A stretch of 64,000 nt of DNA from Bradyrhizobium diazoefficiens (lineage in GTDB: Bacteria; Pseudomonadota; Alphaproteobacteria; Rhizobiales; Xanthobacteraceae): NCBI RefSeq assembly GCF_016616885.1, contig NZ_CP067102.1, positions 2,818,501 to 2,882,500 of the forward strand. The letters are read 5' to 3'. The position numbers and the translations under genes were made by a program. Below, piece after piece: positions 26,973 to 35,567 of the stretch. A model generated the notes under the pieces. That model searched no databases and was not told the origin of the DNA. It was given only the letters and a program-made list of their open reading frames with translations. The number at the start of each line of letters is the position of its first letter. Positions within the stretch are counted from its first letter, which is position 1.

Positions 26973-27791
26973 TCACGTCCCCGGCTTCTCCACGTCCCAC
27001 TCATTCCGGAACACGTGTCCGTCCGTGTCCTTGGCCTCCGCGCGGAATCGCTTCGCGCCGTTGGAGACATAGGAGAAGCGCAGATTGGGATCTTCCGAGA
27101 TCGAGATGCCGCCTTCCATCGACAGCACGGGGCTGTCGTCCTGCGTCAGCTTCAGCTGGTTGATGAAGAAGGCGGGAATATAGAGCTGCGTGACCTGGTT
27201 CATCTGCAGGCCGGAATTGTTGGGATGGCCGATCATGATCTGCGCTTCGCGGATGCGGCTCGCCGGCGCCTCCTCGCGCGCGAATTGCCGGTAGCGCATC
27301 TGGCCGAGGCGGTTCTGGGCCTCTTCCGCGTTCTTCCCCGCCGGGGCCGAGCAGCCGCCTGACGCCTTCACATAGGTCTTGGAGACGTAGAGCTGGCCGT
27401 CGCTGAGCTCGGCGACGGCATGCACGTCGGTGTAGTTATTGACGCGGACGCGCGTGGAGATCTCGCTGACATTGGCATCCGCGCCAAGCTCGAATTTCGC
27501 GGCCATCGGCGCCGGGTTGCGATCGATCACCAGCGTGATCGAGCGGATGCGGCGGGCATCGCCGGGTGACAGCTTGCTGCGCAGGGTCACCGGCACGATC
27601 GCCGCGTCCTCGGCGCGATACGGCATCTCGATGGCGATGACCTCGTTGCCGTCGTTCGTCGGACGATTGCTGAAGATATCCTGCACCAGGCCCGGCCAGG
27701 GATCATAAGCCTCTTCGGCGCTCGCCGGCAGCGCGAAGGCGATGCCGAACAGCACGGCGATCAGGGGCAGGCGGCGTGTGCATCCCATCAT
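26973..27791 (-). CDS. quinoprotein-associated SoxYZ-like carrier protein
   Basis: 272 residues with a signal peptide (to about ASA, residue 25). The first half resembles SoxY, including ASGGCSAPAG with Cys147 in the place of the substrate-carrying cysteine of SoxY; the second half resembles SoxZ (IMIGHPNNSGLQMNQVTQLYIPAFFINQ ... LSMEGGISISEDPNLRFSY). Fused SoxYZ-like proteins of this sort are encoded beside PQQ dehydrogenases without sulfur oxidation genes. The partner hydrolase gene lies 48 bp upstream. Role unknown; a covalent carrier of an intermediate is a reasonable guess. Confidence 0.85.
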   Translation of the reverse strand: MMGCTRRLPLIAVLFGIAFALPASAEEAYDPWPGLVQDIFSNRPTNDGNEVIAIEMPYRAEDAAIVPVTLRSKLSPGDARRIRSITLVIDRNPAPMAAKFELGADANVSEISTRVRVNNYTDVHAVAELSDGQLYVSKTYVKASGGCSAPAGKNAEEAQNRLGQMRYRQFAREEAPASRIREAQIMIGHPNNSGLQMNQVTQLYIPAFFINQLKLTQDDSPVLSMEGGISISEDPNLRFSYVSNGAKRFRAEAKDTDGHVFRNEWDVEKPGT

Positions 27792-27839
27792 GGTCGTGGT
27801 CTCGCACGGGCAAAGCAATGCCTCAACGTAGCGCGTCCG

Positions 27840-28766
27840 CTACTCCCATTCAATTTCCGAAAATGCTGCGGTTGCGTTGCGGGCGTTGTAGTCGTCGAAC
27901 AGGTCCCAATGCGATCGCTCCGTCTCGGCCGCCTTCTCGGCCGCGGTCCGGATCGATTCGCCCTTCTTGTTCGAGGCACGGACGTCCGACAGCAGCGTCG
28001 AGAGATAACGCCGTTCATCGGCGAGCGCGGCAGGCCAGTCGCTCACAGGGCCGTGACCGGGAACGATGCGGACCGCCGGAACGGTCTCCAGCTGCTTCAG
28101 CAGGGCAAGCCAGCCCCGGATGCTGCCGTCCACCACCGGAATGTGGCGAAGAAAGACCAGATCGCCCGCGAACAGCGTCTTCGTCGTCTCGTCGAGCACC
28201 GTGAGGTCATTGTCGCTGTGCGCGGCCGGCCACGCCCGCAAGGTCAGCCGGCGCGATCCGAGATCCAGCGTCATCGTATCCTTCACGAGCAGGGTGGGCG
28301 GCACGATCTTCACGGGATCGATCAATTCGCTGCCCATGATGCGCTTAAAATTGTCGAGATAATACGGTCCGCGTGTCGCCAGCGCCTGCGGCAGCCTGCT
28401 GTGGCCGACGAAACTGGTTCCCTCCACGACAAAGGCCGCGTTGCCGAAGACATGGTCGGGATGGCCGTGGGTGTTGATGACGTAGCGGATCGGCTTGCTG
28501 GTGCGCGCCCGCACGGACGCCAGCAGCGCCTCGCCTTCACGCAGGCTGCCGCCGGTATCAATCACGGCGACCGCATCCTCGCCGACGATGAAGCCGACAT
28601 TGGCGATGTCGCCCTCGTTCTCGCGGGTCATCAGGGCGATGGTCCCGGAGTGCACGAAGATTCCCGGTGCGACTTCGCTCACAGGCAATTCTGCTGCCCC
28701 GGCGCGTGCTAGCGTCACTATCCCCAGCAGGGACAGGGCTGCGATCCTTGACGTGAGATGCGACAC
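27840..28766 (-). CDS. quinoprotein relay zinc metallohydrolase (metallo-beta-lactamase fold)
   Basis: 308 residues with a signal peptide and the zinc motif THGHPDH (H100, H102, D104, H105), followed by further metal ligands around [16 protein letters not shown] and [11 protein letters not shown]. It is related to SoxH-type hydrolases encoded with SoxYZ-like carriers, and the carrier gene follows 48 bp downstream. The pair probably acts in the periplasm on a thiol-bound compound linked to quinoprotein catabolism; the reaction is not established. Confidence 0.88.
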   Translation of the reverse strand: MSHLTSRIAALSLLGIVTLARAGAAELPVSEVAPGIFVHSGTIALMTRENEGDIANVGFIVGEDAVAVIDTGGSLREGEALLASVRARTSKPIRYVINTHGHPDHVFGNAAFVVEGTSFVGHSRLPQALATRGPYYLDNFKRIMGSELIDPVKIVPPTLLVKDTMTLDLGSRRLTLRAWPAAHSDNDLTVLDETTKTLFAGDLVFLRHIPVVDGSIRGWLALLKQLETVPAVRIVPGHGPVSDWPAALADERRYLSTLLSDVRASNKKGESIRTAAEKAAETERSHWDLFDDYNARNATAAFSEIEWE

Positions 28767-28892
28767 TTTTCCGCCTCAGTTCAGGGCTTGCCGCATTGCA
28801 CTGCAGCACAACAAGCCAACGCAAGCTTTGGCAAAACATCGTGCGTCCTGCGTTGCATGGATAGCATTCGGATGAATTGAGGAGGAAGCGCG

Positions 28893-29774
28893 ATGATGAA
28901 GGCCGGACGACATCGTCGCTGGTTGTTTTCGCTGTGTGTGATGACGGCGTCTTGCTTGATCGGTGACGCTGCCGTCGCGCAAACGACTGATAGTGGCGAT
29001 CTCTCGTTCGAGCTGGTCGACCCCAAGGTGCTGCGCGTTTGTGCCGACCCGCGCAATCTGCCGTTCTCCAACGAGAAAGGTGAAGGGATCGAGAACAAGC
29101 TCGCCGAGCTGTTCGCGGACAAGCTCCAGAAGAAACTCGACTACGTGTTTTTCCCGCAAGCCACCGGCTTCGTGCGGATGACGCTGGGCGCGCATCGCTG
29201 CGACGTCATCATGGGCTTTCCGCAGGGCGACGAGCTCGTGCAGGGCACCAATCCTTACTATCGCACGTCGTACGCGCTGGTCGCGAAAGCGGGCAGCGGG
29301 CTGGAGGATGTCGACACGCTCGAAGATCCGAAGTTGAAAGGCAAGCATGTCGGCATCGTCGCCGGCACGCCACCGGCGACCAACATGGCGATCGCAGGCC
29401 TGATGGGCGATGCAAAACCCTATCCGTTGATGATCGACACGCGCTACGACAATTCGGCGCAGGCCATGATCGACGACCTCGCCGCCGGCAAGATCGACGC
29501 CGGCGTGCTGTGGGGACCGATGGCGGGGTACTACGCCAAGAAGGTCGGCTCGCTGCACGTGACGCCGCTGGTGAAGGAAACCACCGGTCCAAAACTGGTC
29601 TATCGCATCGGCATGGGCGTGCGCGCCGCCGACCAGAACTGGAAGCGGCAGCTCAACAAGCTGATCCAGGAGAACCAGGGCGAGATCAACAAGATCCTGC
29701 TCGACTTCGGCGTGCCGCTGCTGGACGAAAACGACCGGCCGCTCGGCGCGGAGACGGCCAAGAAAGCGCAATGA
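28893..29774 (+). CDS. xoxJ: quinoprotein dehydrogenase-associated periplasmic binding protein (XoxJ/MxaJ-like)
   Basis: 293 residues with a signal peptide ending at VAQ. PBP2-type fold; hallmark stretches are LRVCADPRNLPFSNEKGEGIENKLAELFA, FFPQATGFVRMTLGAHRCDVIMGF and GTNPYYRTSYALV, as in the MxaJ/XoxJ family thought to bind and activate methanol dehydrogenase. GAGGAGGAAGCGCG before the ATG is strong. It overlaps the next gene by ATGA. It is a second copy beside the more divergent protein at 14733-15659, and is not adjacent to xoxF, so which dehydrogenase it serves is unclear. Confidence 0.86.
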   Translation: MMKAGRHRRWLFSLCVMTASCLIGDAAVAQTTDSGDLSFELVDPKVLRVCADPRNLPFSNEKGEGIENKLAELFADKLQKKLDYVFFPQATGFVRMTLGAHRCDVIMGFPQGDELVQGTNPYYRTSYALVAKAGSGLEDVDTLEDPKLKGKHVGIVAGTPPATNMAIAGLMGDAKPYPLMIDTRYDNSAQAMIDDLAAGKIDAGVLWGPMAGYYAKKVGSLHVTPLVKETTGPKLVYRIGMGVRAADQNWKRQLNKLIQENQGEINKILLDFGVPLLDENDRPLGAETAKKAQ

Positions 29775-30343
29775 GGCGACATCTTGCCGCTGCGGTCGTC
29801 GCCGCCATGCTGGCGGCGCCGGCCGTCGCGCAGCAAGATTCGGCGCAGCAGCAGGAGCCGTTCGAGCCCGAGGGCTATCGCACCGACAATTACCGCGCAC
29901 CGGTACCGGCGACGCTCGAAGGCGCACGCGTGCTGACGACGGCGGAGACCGAGGCGATCTGGCGCGCAAAGGGCGGTGCCTTCATCGACGTGCTGCCGCG
30001 CGCCCCGAAGCCGAAGAACCTTCCCGCGGGCACGGTGTGGCGAGATGCGCCCCGGAAAAACATTCCCGGCAGCATCTGGCTGCCGGATACCGGCTACGGC
30101 GCGCTGGCGCCGGCGATGGACGACTATTTCCAGCGCGGTCTCGCGCAGGCGTCGCATGGCGACAAGGCCGCGCTGCTCGTGATCTATTGCCTCGCCGATT
30201 GCTGGATGTCCTGGAACGCCGCCAAGCGCGCGCTCGCTTACGGCTATTCCAACATTGCGTGGTATCCCGAGGGCACCGACGGCTGGGAGCTTGCGAAGCT
30301 CCCCACGGAGGAAGCACAGCCGGAGCCGCGGCCTGAGCAATAG
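29771..30343 (+). CDS. PQQ-dependent catabolism-associated CXXCW-family protein
   Basis: 190 residues with a signal peptide (LAAAVVAAMLAAPAVAQ). Rhodanese-like fold suggested by FIDVLPRAPKPKNLP and PGSIWLPDTGYG; the active-site region is IYCLADCWMSWNAAKRAL with C140 and C144 three residues apart followed by Trp145. Members occur only with PQQ-dependent alcohol catabolism genes; a redox or sulfur-transfer role in the periplasm is possible. Translationally coupled to the XoxJ-like gene by ATGA overlap. Confidence 0.85.
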   Translation: MRRHLAAAVVAAMLAAPAVAQQDSAQQQEPFEPEGYRTDNYRAPVPATLEGARVLTTAETEAIWRAKGGAFIDVLPRAPKPKNLPAGTVWRDAPRKNIPGSIWLPDTGYGALAPAMDDYFQRGLAQASHGDKAALLVIYCLADCWMSWNAAKRALAYGYSNIAWYPEGTDGWELAKLPTEEAQPEPRPEQ

Positions 30344-30375
30344 GCGTCTCGGTTAGAAGCGCACAGCCTTCTCCG

Positions 30376-30492
30376 CGTCATTGCGACCGCAGCGAAGCAA
30401 ATCCAGAATCTCTCCGCCGAGGGACTCTGGATTGCTTCGTCGCATCATCGCAAATTGCTTCGCAATTTTGTCGCGGGCTCCTCGCAATGACG
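30376..30492. repeat. dispersed repeat element, copy 1, with 11-bp terminal inverted repeats
   Basis: A 117-bp intergenic unit bounded by CGTCATTGCGA and its perfect complement TCGCAATGACG. Inside are AGCGAAGCAA, GGATTGCTTCG and GGGCTCCTCG blocks shared with the second copy at 53969-54044. This is a known style of short palindromic repeat in Bradyrhizobium; this copy carries an extra internal hairpin (GCAAATTGCTTCGCAATTTTG). Confidence 0.85.
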
Positions 30493-30511
30493 ATGTGGGT
30501 GGAGCGTCGCC

Positions 30512-30811
30512 CTACTGCTTCTGCAGCTTCGTCAGCGTGCCCGAACCGTCGGTGTCGGTCGCAGCGTACGTCACCCTGTCGCCGGCATGGACGGCATCCA
30601 GCATGGCGGCGTCCTTGGCCTTGAACTGTTGCAGCGCGCCGGCGCCGCCGGCACTGCCGCCGACCGTGCCCTTCTGGGTCTGCTGGATCGAGATCGTGTT
30701 GTTGAGTCGATCGATCCTGGTGACCATTCCGGTCATGTCGTCAGCAAAGGCGCTGGATGCGAGCATGGTGATGGCTGCAGCGCTTGCGAAGATGAATTTT
30801 GTTGTTCCCAT
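30512..30811 (-). CDS. small exported DUF1344-like protein
   Basis: 99 residues with a signal peptide (FIFASAAAITMLASSAFA), then MTGMVTRIDRLNNTISIQQTQKG and AGDRVTYAATD, a short beta-barrel pattern like DUF1344 / copper-binding-type small periplasmic proteins. GGGAGGCCTCG supports the start at 30811. No function assigned. On the minus strand after the ABC cluster (gap 136 bp), so it might be the last gene of that transcript. Confidence 0.65.
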   Translation of the reverse strand: MGTTKFIFASAAAITMLASSAFADDMTGMVTRIDRLNNTISIQQTQKGTVGGSAGGAGALQQFKAKDAAMLDAVHAGDRVTYAATDTDGSGTLTKLQKQ

Positions 30812-30947
30812 CGAGGCCTCCCGTTCCTGGAGATTCACATCGACAAGCCATCCTAGATCGTTTTGGTTCCGGCAGATAGCCCGGCAAACATGAATGATCG
30901 CGTTGATATCGCGGGAACTTTCATGAAAGCCGTCAGCAGGGCTAACG

Positions 30948-31562
30948 CTACTCCATTTCCTGCTGGATGACGCGGCCGAGCGCGAACAAGCGCTGGTCGA
31001 TCGTGGTCGGAACCTCGCAGACGAAACGCACCACCTTGCGGCGGTCCTCGAAAATGCGGGTCTCCCAGATCAGCTCGTTGCTCATCGCGTCGACCTTGGT
31101 GTCGTCGCGCGGCGTTGCGTCCTGCAGCGCCTGGAGCTGGATGGTCTCCTCGCGGATCTTGTCGGCGGCCTCGCGCTGCTTGCGGCTGACGCGCTCGAGC
31201 CCGCTCATGACCTGGGAGCGCTGGGCGTTCAGCGTGTCGAACAGGCCGGCGAACAGCAGTTTTGCGTTGGTGGTCTTGTCGGCGGCAGACCCGGTCAAAA
31301 ATTCCTTCACCGACTTTTCGGCTTCATCCAGCGGCGTCTTGCGTGCCGCCAGCTTCGAGACCAGCGCGCTGACCTTGCTGTCGTCCTTCCACTTGCTCGC
31401 GGCGTCGTCGAGCGCAGGGCCCGCCCAGACCGCCGCGAGCGAGATCTCGGGTACCTTGGCCTGCGAACAGGGCCAGTCGGGATAGCGCGGATCGGCCGCG
31501 CGCACGGCTGTGGCCGAGATCGCCAACGCTAGCGCTGCCATGGCAAGTGTCCGAACCGTCAT
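30948..31562 (-). CDS. periplasmic hypothetical protein ending the lut-like ABC cluster
   Basis: 204 residues with a signal peptide (LAMAALALAISATAVRA) and DPRYPDWPCSQAKVPEISLAAVWAGP, followed by a long helical, charged region (SGLERVSRKQREAADKIREETIQLQAL). It overlaps the permease gene by ATGA, so it belongs to the same operon (binding protein, propeller, ATPase, permease, this). Position corresponds to the small exported component (lutG-like) of lanthanide uptake clusters; no biochemical function known. Confidence 0.78.
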   Translation of the reverse strand: MTVRTLAMAALALAISATAVRAADPRYPDWPCSQAKVPEISLAAVWAGPALDDAASKWKDDSKVSALVSKLAARKTPLDEAEKSVKEFLTGSAADKTTNAKLLFAGLFDTLNAQRSQVMSGLERVSRKQREAADKIREETIQLQALQDATPRDDTKVDAMSNELIWETRIFEDRRKVVRFVCEVPTTIDQRLFALGRVIQQEME

Positions 31563-32407
31563 CCTTCGCCTCCCGCAGGCCCGCGCCGTGCCAGCCCGCG
31601 CGAGGGATCATAGGCATAGATCGCGGCGACCATGAAGACGATTGTGCAAGCTCCGACCACGGTCAGCGAGACCCAGTTGATCTGTCCGTACAGCGCGAAG
31701 CGGATCAGCTCCACCGCATGGGTGAACGGATTGGCCTGGCAGACATAGTAGAGATAAGGGCTGCCCTCCTGTACCCGCCACAGCGGGTACAGCGCGGAGG
31801 AGGCAAAGAACATCGGGAAGATGACAAAGTTCATCACCCCGGCAAAGTTCTCGAGCTGCTTGATGCCGGACGAGATCAGCATGCCGAGCGAGCCCAGCAT
31901 CAGCCCGGACAGGATCAGCGCCGGCAGCACGGTGAGATAGCCGACCGGCGGAGGGGTGATGTCCCAGAACCAGGCGATGATCAGGAACGCATAGACCTGG
32001 AGCAGCGACACCGCGGTGCCCGCGAGCAGCTTGCAGAACAGCAGGAAGCCGCGCGGCAGCGGGCTCACCAGCAGCGTGCGCATATTGCCCATCTCGCGGT
32101 CATAGACCATCGAGAGCGAGGACTGCATGCCGTTGAAGAGCTGGATCATCGCCATCAACCCCGGCGCGATGAAGACCTCGTAGAGGATGTAGGTCTCGTA
32201 AGGCGGGATGATGGAGATGCCGAGCACCTGGCGGAAGCCGGCGGCGAAGATGAACAGCCACACCAGCGGCCGCACCAGCGCCGAGACGAAACGCTCGCGC
32301 TGGTGCAGGAAACGCAGCCCCTCGCGCCAGACGATGCCGGTCAGGCAGGTCATGTACTCGGAGGCCGAGAAGCCGCGCGGCGCGTTGTGCGTGGTGATGC
32401 TGCTCAT
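31559..32407 (-). CDS. ABC-2-type permease of a quinoprotein-linked (lut-like) transporter
   Basis: 282 residues with six predicted membrane helices and the ABC-2 family pattern (REGLRFLHQRERFVSALVRPLVWLFIFAAGFRQVL; MGNMRTLLVSPLPRGFLLFCKLLAG). Members of this subfamily are found beside PQQ alcohol dehydrogenases (PedC-like). It overlaps the ATPase gene by 4 bp. Equivalent to the membrane component of the lanthanide utilisation transporter (lutF-like); the ABC-2 type is more usual for exporters, so transport direction is uncertain. Confidence 0.86.
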   Translation of the reverse strand: MSSITTHNAPRGFSASEYMTCLTGIVWREGLRFLHQRERFVSALVRPLVWLFIFAAGFRQVLGISIIPPYETYILYEVFIAPGLMAMIQLFNGMQSSLSMVYDREMGNMRTLLVSPLPRGFLLFCKLLAGTAVSLLQVYAFLIIAWFWDITPPPVGYLTVLPALILSGLMLGSLGMLISSGIKQLENFAGVMNFVIFPMFFASSALYPLWRVQEGSPYLYYVCQANPFTHAVELIRFALYGQINWVSLTVVGACTIVFMVAAIYAYDPSRGLARRGPAGGEG

Positions 32408-33210
32408 GCGCCGCCCCCCGGCATCACTTGCGCGCCGGTCAGGCGCATGAAGGCGGTGTTGACGTCCTGCGCGCCGGCCTCGGTGATGACGCGGCTCATC
32501 GGGCCCTGCGCCAGCACCTTGCCCTGGTGCAGCACCACGAGATCGTCGCCGGCCAAGATCTCGTCGAACAGATGCGTGGCCCAGAGCACGCCGATGCCTT
32601 GCTCGGTCACGAGCTGACGGACATGGCTGATGATGTCGGCCCGCGCCTTGACGTCGAGCCCGACGGTCGGCTCGTCCAGCAGCAACAGCCGCGGCCGGTG
32701 CAGCAGCGCGCGGGCAATCTCCAGCCGCCGCATCTGCCCGCCGGAGAGATCGCGCACCTTGCAGCCGGCGCGGTCGGAGAGGCCAATGCGCGCGAGCAGC
32801 TCGGCACTGCGCGCCGCCGCCTCGCGACGGCTGATGCCGTGCAGGGCTGCGTGATAGAGCAGGTTCTGCGTCAGCGACAGATCGAGATCGAGCGTGCGTG
32901 GCTGGAACACGACGCCGAGCAGCCGCAGCGCCTCGCCGGGCGTGCGGCTGATATCATGGCCGAAGATGCCGACGCGCCCGGTCTGGATGCCGAACAGCCG
33001 CGTGATCAGCGAGAACAGCGTGCTCTTGCCTGCGCCGTTGAGGCCGAGCAGGGCGGTGAAGCTCGCGGGCTGCACGTTGAAGGAGACGTCTACCAACGCG
33101 CGGCGCGCGCCATAGGAATGGCTAACGCCGTCGATCGACAGCGCCGGCACCGCGGCCGGATCAGGGCGTGGTGTCTCGCGAGGTTCGGCGATGGGGGCGG
33201 GGCTGGTCAT
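32404..33210 (-). CDS. ABC transporter ATP-binding protein of a quinoprotein-linked (lut-like) transporter
   Basis: 268-residue ATPase: Walker A GLNGAGKST, Q-loop VVFQPRTLDLDLS, signature LSGGQMRR, Walker B LLLLDEP and switch His ATHLFDE. The N-terminal 25 residues are Pro/Ala-rich and unstructured. It overlaps both neighbours by 4 bp, so the cluster is tightly coupled. This is the PQQ-associated ABC ATPase family (lutE-like). Confidence 0.88.
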   Translation of the reverse strand: MTSPAPIAEPRETPRPDPAAVPALSIDGVSHSYGARRALVDVSFNVQPASFTALLGLNGAGKSTLFSLITRLFGIQTGRVGIFGHDISRTPGEALRLLGVVFQPRTLDLDLSLTQNLLYHAALHGISRREAAARSAELLARIGLSDRAGCKVRDLSGGQMRRLEIARALLHRPRLLLLDEPTVGLDVKARADIISHVRQLVTEQGIGVLWATHLFDEILAGDDLVVLHQGKVLAQGPMSRVITEAGAQDVNTAFMRLTGAQVMPGGGA

Positions 33211-34175
33211 GGCGCGATCGTGATGCCCCAGGGCAGTTCGCCCACCTGAATGGTCTTGATCACCTTTTGCGCGGCGACGTCGATGACGGAAACGTCGTTC
33301 GACACGCCATTGGTGGTGAGCAGGTATTTCTCGTCCGGCGTGAACGCCATGTGCCAGACGCGCTGACCGACCAGCAGATATTTCGTCACCTTGCGCGAAG
33401 CGATATCGACCACGGCGACGCGGTTGGCGGGGCCGAGCGCAACAAAGGCGGTCTTGTCGTCCTTGGTCATGCCGATGCCCACTGGCTGGATCGCCTCCTT
33501 CCTCAAGCCGGGAATCTCAAAATTGACCTTGCCGATCACTTCGTGCTTCTGCGGGTCGACGATCGACACGGTGCCGCCGATCTCGGAGGACACCCACAAT
33601 TCGGACGCGTCGTGCTTGAACTCGGCAAAGCGCGGCCGGGCATCGACCAGCACGTTGGCGACGATCTGGCGCGACGCGGTGTCGATGAAATGCGCCATGT
33701 TGGTCGTTTCCGACGTGTTGATCAGAATCTTGCCGTCCGGGCTGATGGTCATGCCCTCCGGCTCGACGCCGACCTGGATGTCGCCGAGACGCGCGCGCTT
33801 CTCCAGGTCGATCACGGTCACCGTGTTGTCGTTCTCGTTGGCGACATAGAGCGTTTTGCCGGCGGCATCCTGGGTGAACAATTCAGGGTCGGGACCGGAG
33901 GGAAGGGTGTCGACAACCGCTTGCGTCTTGGCGTCGATCAGCTGGATGGTGTCGTCGTCGCCGACCGCGACCATCACGAACTTTCCATCGCGGCTGAACT
34001 CGATGCCGCGCGGGCGCTGGCCGACCTTGATGGTCTTCGTCACGGTCCAACTGTCGGTGTCGATCACCGACACCGTGTTGCTCTTTTCGTTCGAGACATA
34101 GGCGATGAAGGCGTGGGCGGGCGCTGCGACGAACGCGAGTGCGACGAGCACCATTGTCATCAGCATACGTAACAT
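33207..34175 (-). CDS. PQQ-associated YVTN beta-propeller protein (lutD-like)
   Basis: About 322 residues: a signal peptide (MTMVLVALAFVAAPAHA), then seven repeats of the YVTN type such as YVSNEKSNTVSVIDTDSW, YVANENDNTVTVIDLEKRA and LTTNGVSNDVSVIDVAAQK, forming a periplasmic beta-propeller. The start at 34175 places the signal peptide at the N-terminus; an ATG at 34262 overlaps the previous stop but would add 29 arginine-rich residues across a GC-rich inverted repeat, so it is less likely. Member of the beta-propeller family found only with PQQ-dependent catabolism; role in uptake or dehydrogenase assembly unknown. Confidence 0.87.
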   Translation of the reverse strand: MLRMLMTMVLVALAFVAAPAHAFIAYVSNEKSNTVSVIDTDSWTVTKTIKVGQRPRGIEFSRDGKFVMVAVGDDDTIQLIDAKTQAVVDTLPSGPDPELFTQDAAGKTLYVANENDNTVTVIDLEKRARLGDIQVGVEPEGMTISPDGKILINTSETTNMAHFIDTASRQIVANVLVDARPRFAEFKHDASELWVSSEIGGTVSIVDPQKHEVIGKVNFEIPGLRKEAIQPVGIGMTKDDKTAFVALGPANRVAVVDIASRKVTKYLLVGQRVWHMAFTPDEKYLLTTNGVSNDVSVIDVAAQKVIKTIQVGELPWGITIAP

Positions 34176-34258
34176 CTGTCCGCGGGCGGTTCTTACCTCC
34201 CCCGCGGGCAGGGGAGGGAGCGCACCATCTCTGCGACGGCTCCTTCGGATCACATTGC

Positions 34259-35440
34259 TCATTTCAGCTTGCATTTGCTCTCCGGGCGATCGTAGCCGAG
34301 CGTGTCGAGCTCGGAGACCTGGTGCAGAAATCCTTCCTGCGGCGACACCGACACCACCATGCGGCCGTCGACCAGCAGGATCGGTTGGCGGAGCTGGAGA
34401 TTCCAGTCGCGCAGCGTCAGCTTGGTGCCCTTGAAGGCGGCGACGGAGAAATCCGGTCCCTTGATGAAATCGGTGACCTTCTTGACGTCGCCGGAATTGG
34501 TGCGCGAGGTGGCCTCGCCAATCATGCGCACCGCCGTCCAGGCCTGCATGTCGAGCGCGGTCATGCGCCGCGAATTCAGCTTCATGAAGCGGTTCTGCAT
34601 CTGCGTCGCGCCCCACTGGTCCTGCGCGGCGTCCCAGCTGCGCGGCACCAGGCCGGCCGAGCCCGCGACGGGACGGGGATCCCAGGTGCGGTAAGGCAGA
34701 TAGGCTGCGAACACCTCGCTCTCGTCGGCGGCGACCAGCACGTCGTAGGCGGGCGCCTGCTGCGTGAACACGGGCATCTGGCGCTGGATCAGCGTCACAC
34801 CAGAGTCCGTGCGGCGCGCGCCGCCGGCGTCTTCGAAGGTGCGCTCCTGCACGATCTTGGCGCCGAACCGCGTGGCGGCGCGACGGAGTGCATCGGCGTA
34901 GAGCTTGTCCTCGTCATGCGAGCCGACCACCAGCAGCCAGCGCGGCCATCGCTTCCACACCAGGTACTGGCCGAGCGCATCGGCCAGCATCGAGCGCGTC
35001 GGCGCGGCGTGGATGACATTGGCGCGGCAATCGGCCTCGCGCAGCCGCTCGTCGATGGCGCCGGCATTGAACAGCAAGGTGCCGCGATCGCGCAAGGCGT
35101 CGGCGACTTTCAGAAGTGCATCGGCCGGCAAGTCGGCGACGATGAAGCCGTTGTGCTCGGCAAGCGCGGCCGCGGCCTGGACCACGTCCTCCCCTTCCTT
35201 GATGCGGCGTTCCTCCAGCGTGAAGCGCTGGTTGAGGAATTTTCCGGTGGTGTTGTTGTCATCGATCGCGAGCCTCGCGCCGGCGACGCCGTCATTGTCC
35301 GCGGGCTGCTCGACCAGCGAGAGCGTCGATCTGGTGCCGGCTAGACCGAGATAGCCGACGCCGATCGTGACCGGGTCGGCCGCGAGCGCCTGCGCTGCCG
35401 CCAGACACAGACCGATCGGGCCGAGCAACCATCGGATCAT
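34259..35440 (-). CDS. periplasmic binding protein of a quinoprotein-linked (lut-like) ABC transporter
   Basis: 393 residues with a signal peptide (LLGPIGLCLAAAQALA) and a type I (branched-chain amino acid type) binding fold: PVTIGVGYLGLAG, GARLAIDDNNTTGKFL, AAPTRSMLADALGQYLVWKRWPRWLLVVG. The family is the substrate-binding component of the PQQ alcohol dehydrogenase-associated transporter, LutA in Methylorubrum. AGGAGGAAGC before the ATG is a strong ribosome site. First gene of the five-gene operon. If the analogy holds, the ligand is a rare-earth ion or a chelate of it. Confidence 0.87.
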   Translation of the reverse strand: MIRWLLGPIGLCLAAAQALAADPVTIGVGYLGLAGTRSTLSLVEQPADNDGVAGARLAIDDNNTTGKFLNQRFTLEERRIKEGEDVVQAAAALAEHNGFIVADLPADALLKVADALRDRGTLLFNAGAIDERLREADCRANVIHAAPTRSMLADALGQYLVWKRWPRWLLVVGSHDEDKLYADALRRAATRFGAKIVQERTFEDAGGARRTDSGVTLIQRQMPVFTQQAPAYDVLVAADESEVFAAYLPYRTWDPRPVAGSAGLVPRSWDAAQDQWGATQMQNRFMKLNSRRMTALDMQAWTAVRMIGEATSRTNSGDVKKVTDFIKGPDFSVAAFKGTKLTLRDWNLQLRQPILLVDGRMVVSVSPQEGFLHQVSELDTLGYDRPESKCKLK

Positions 35441-35567
35441 GCTTCCTCCTGACGTTCTCCCCGGCTTGACCGTCGGTGAAGAATTGTCTCTCCTGAAGCA
35501 TGACGGATTTGGCCGGGCTTGCAACCCCGCATTTGGTCGTCGCGACATGGCAAGCGGAATCACGATC

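Noticed and set aside
26973..28766. A sulfur-oxidation (sox) locus
   Set aside because: No soxA, X, B, C or D nearby; the carrier is a fused SoxYZ-like form known from quinoprotein settings.
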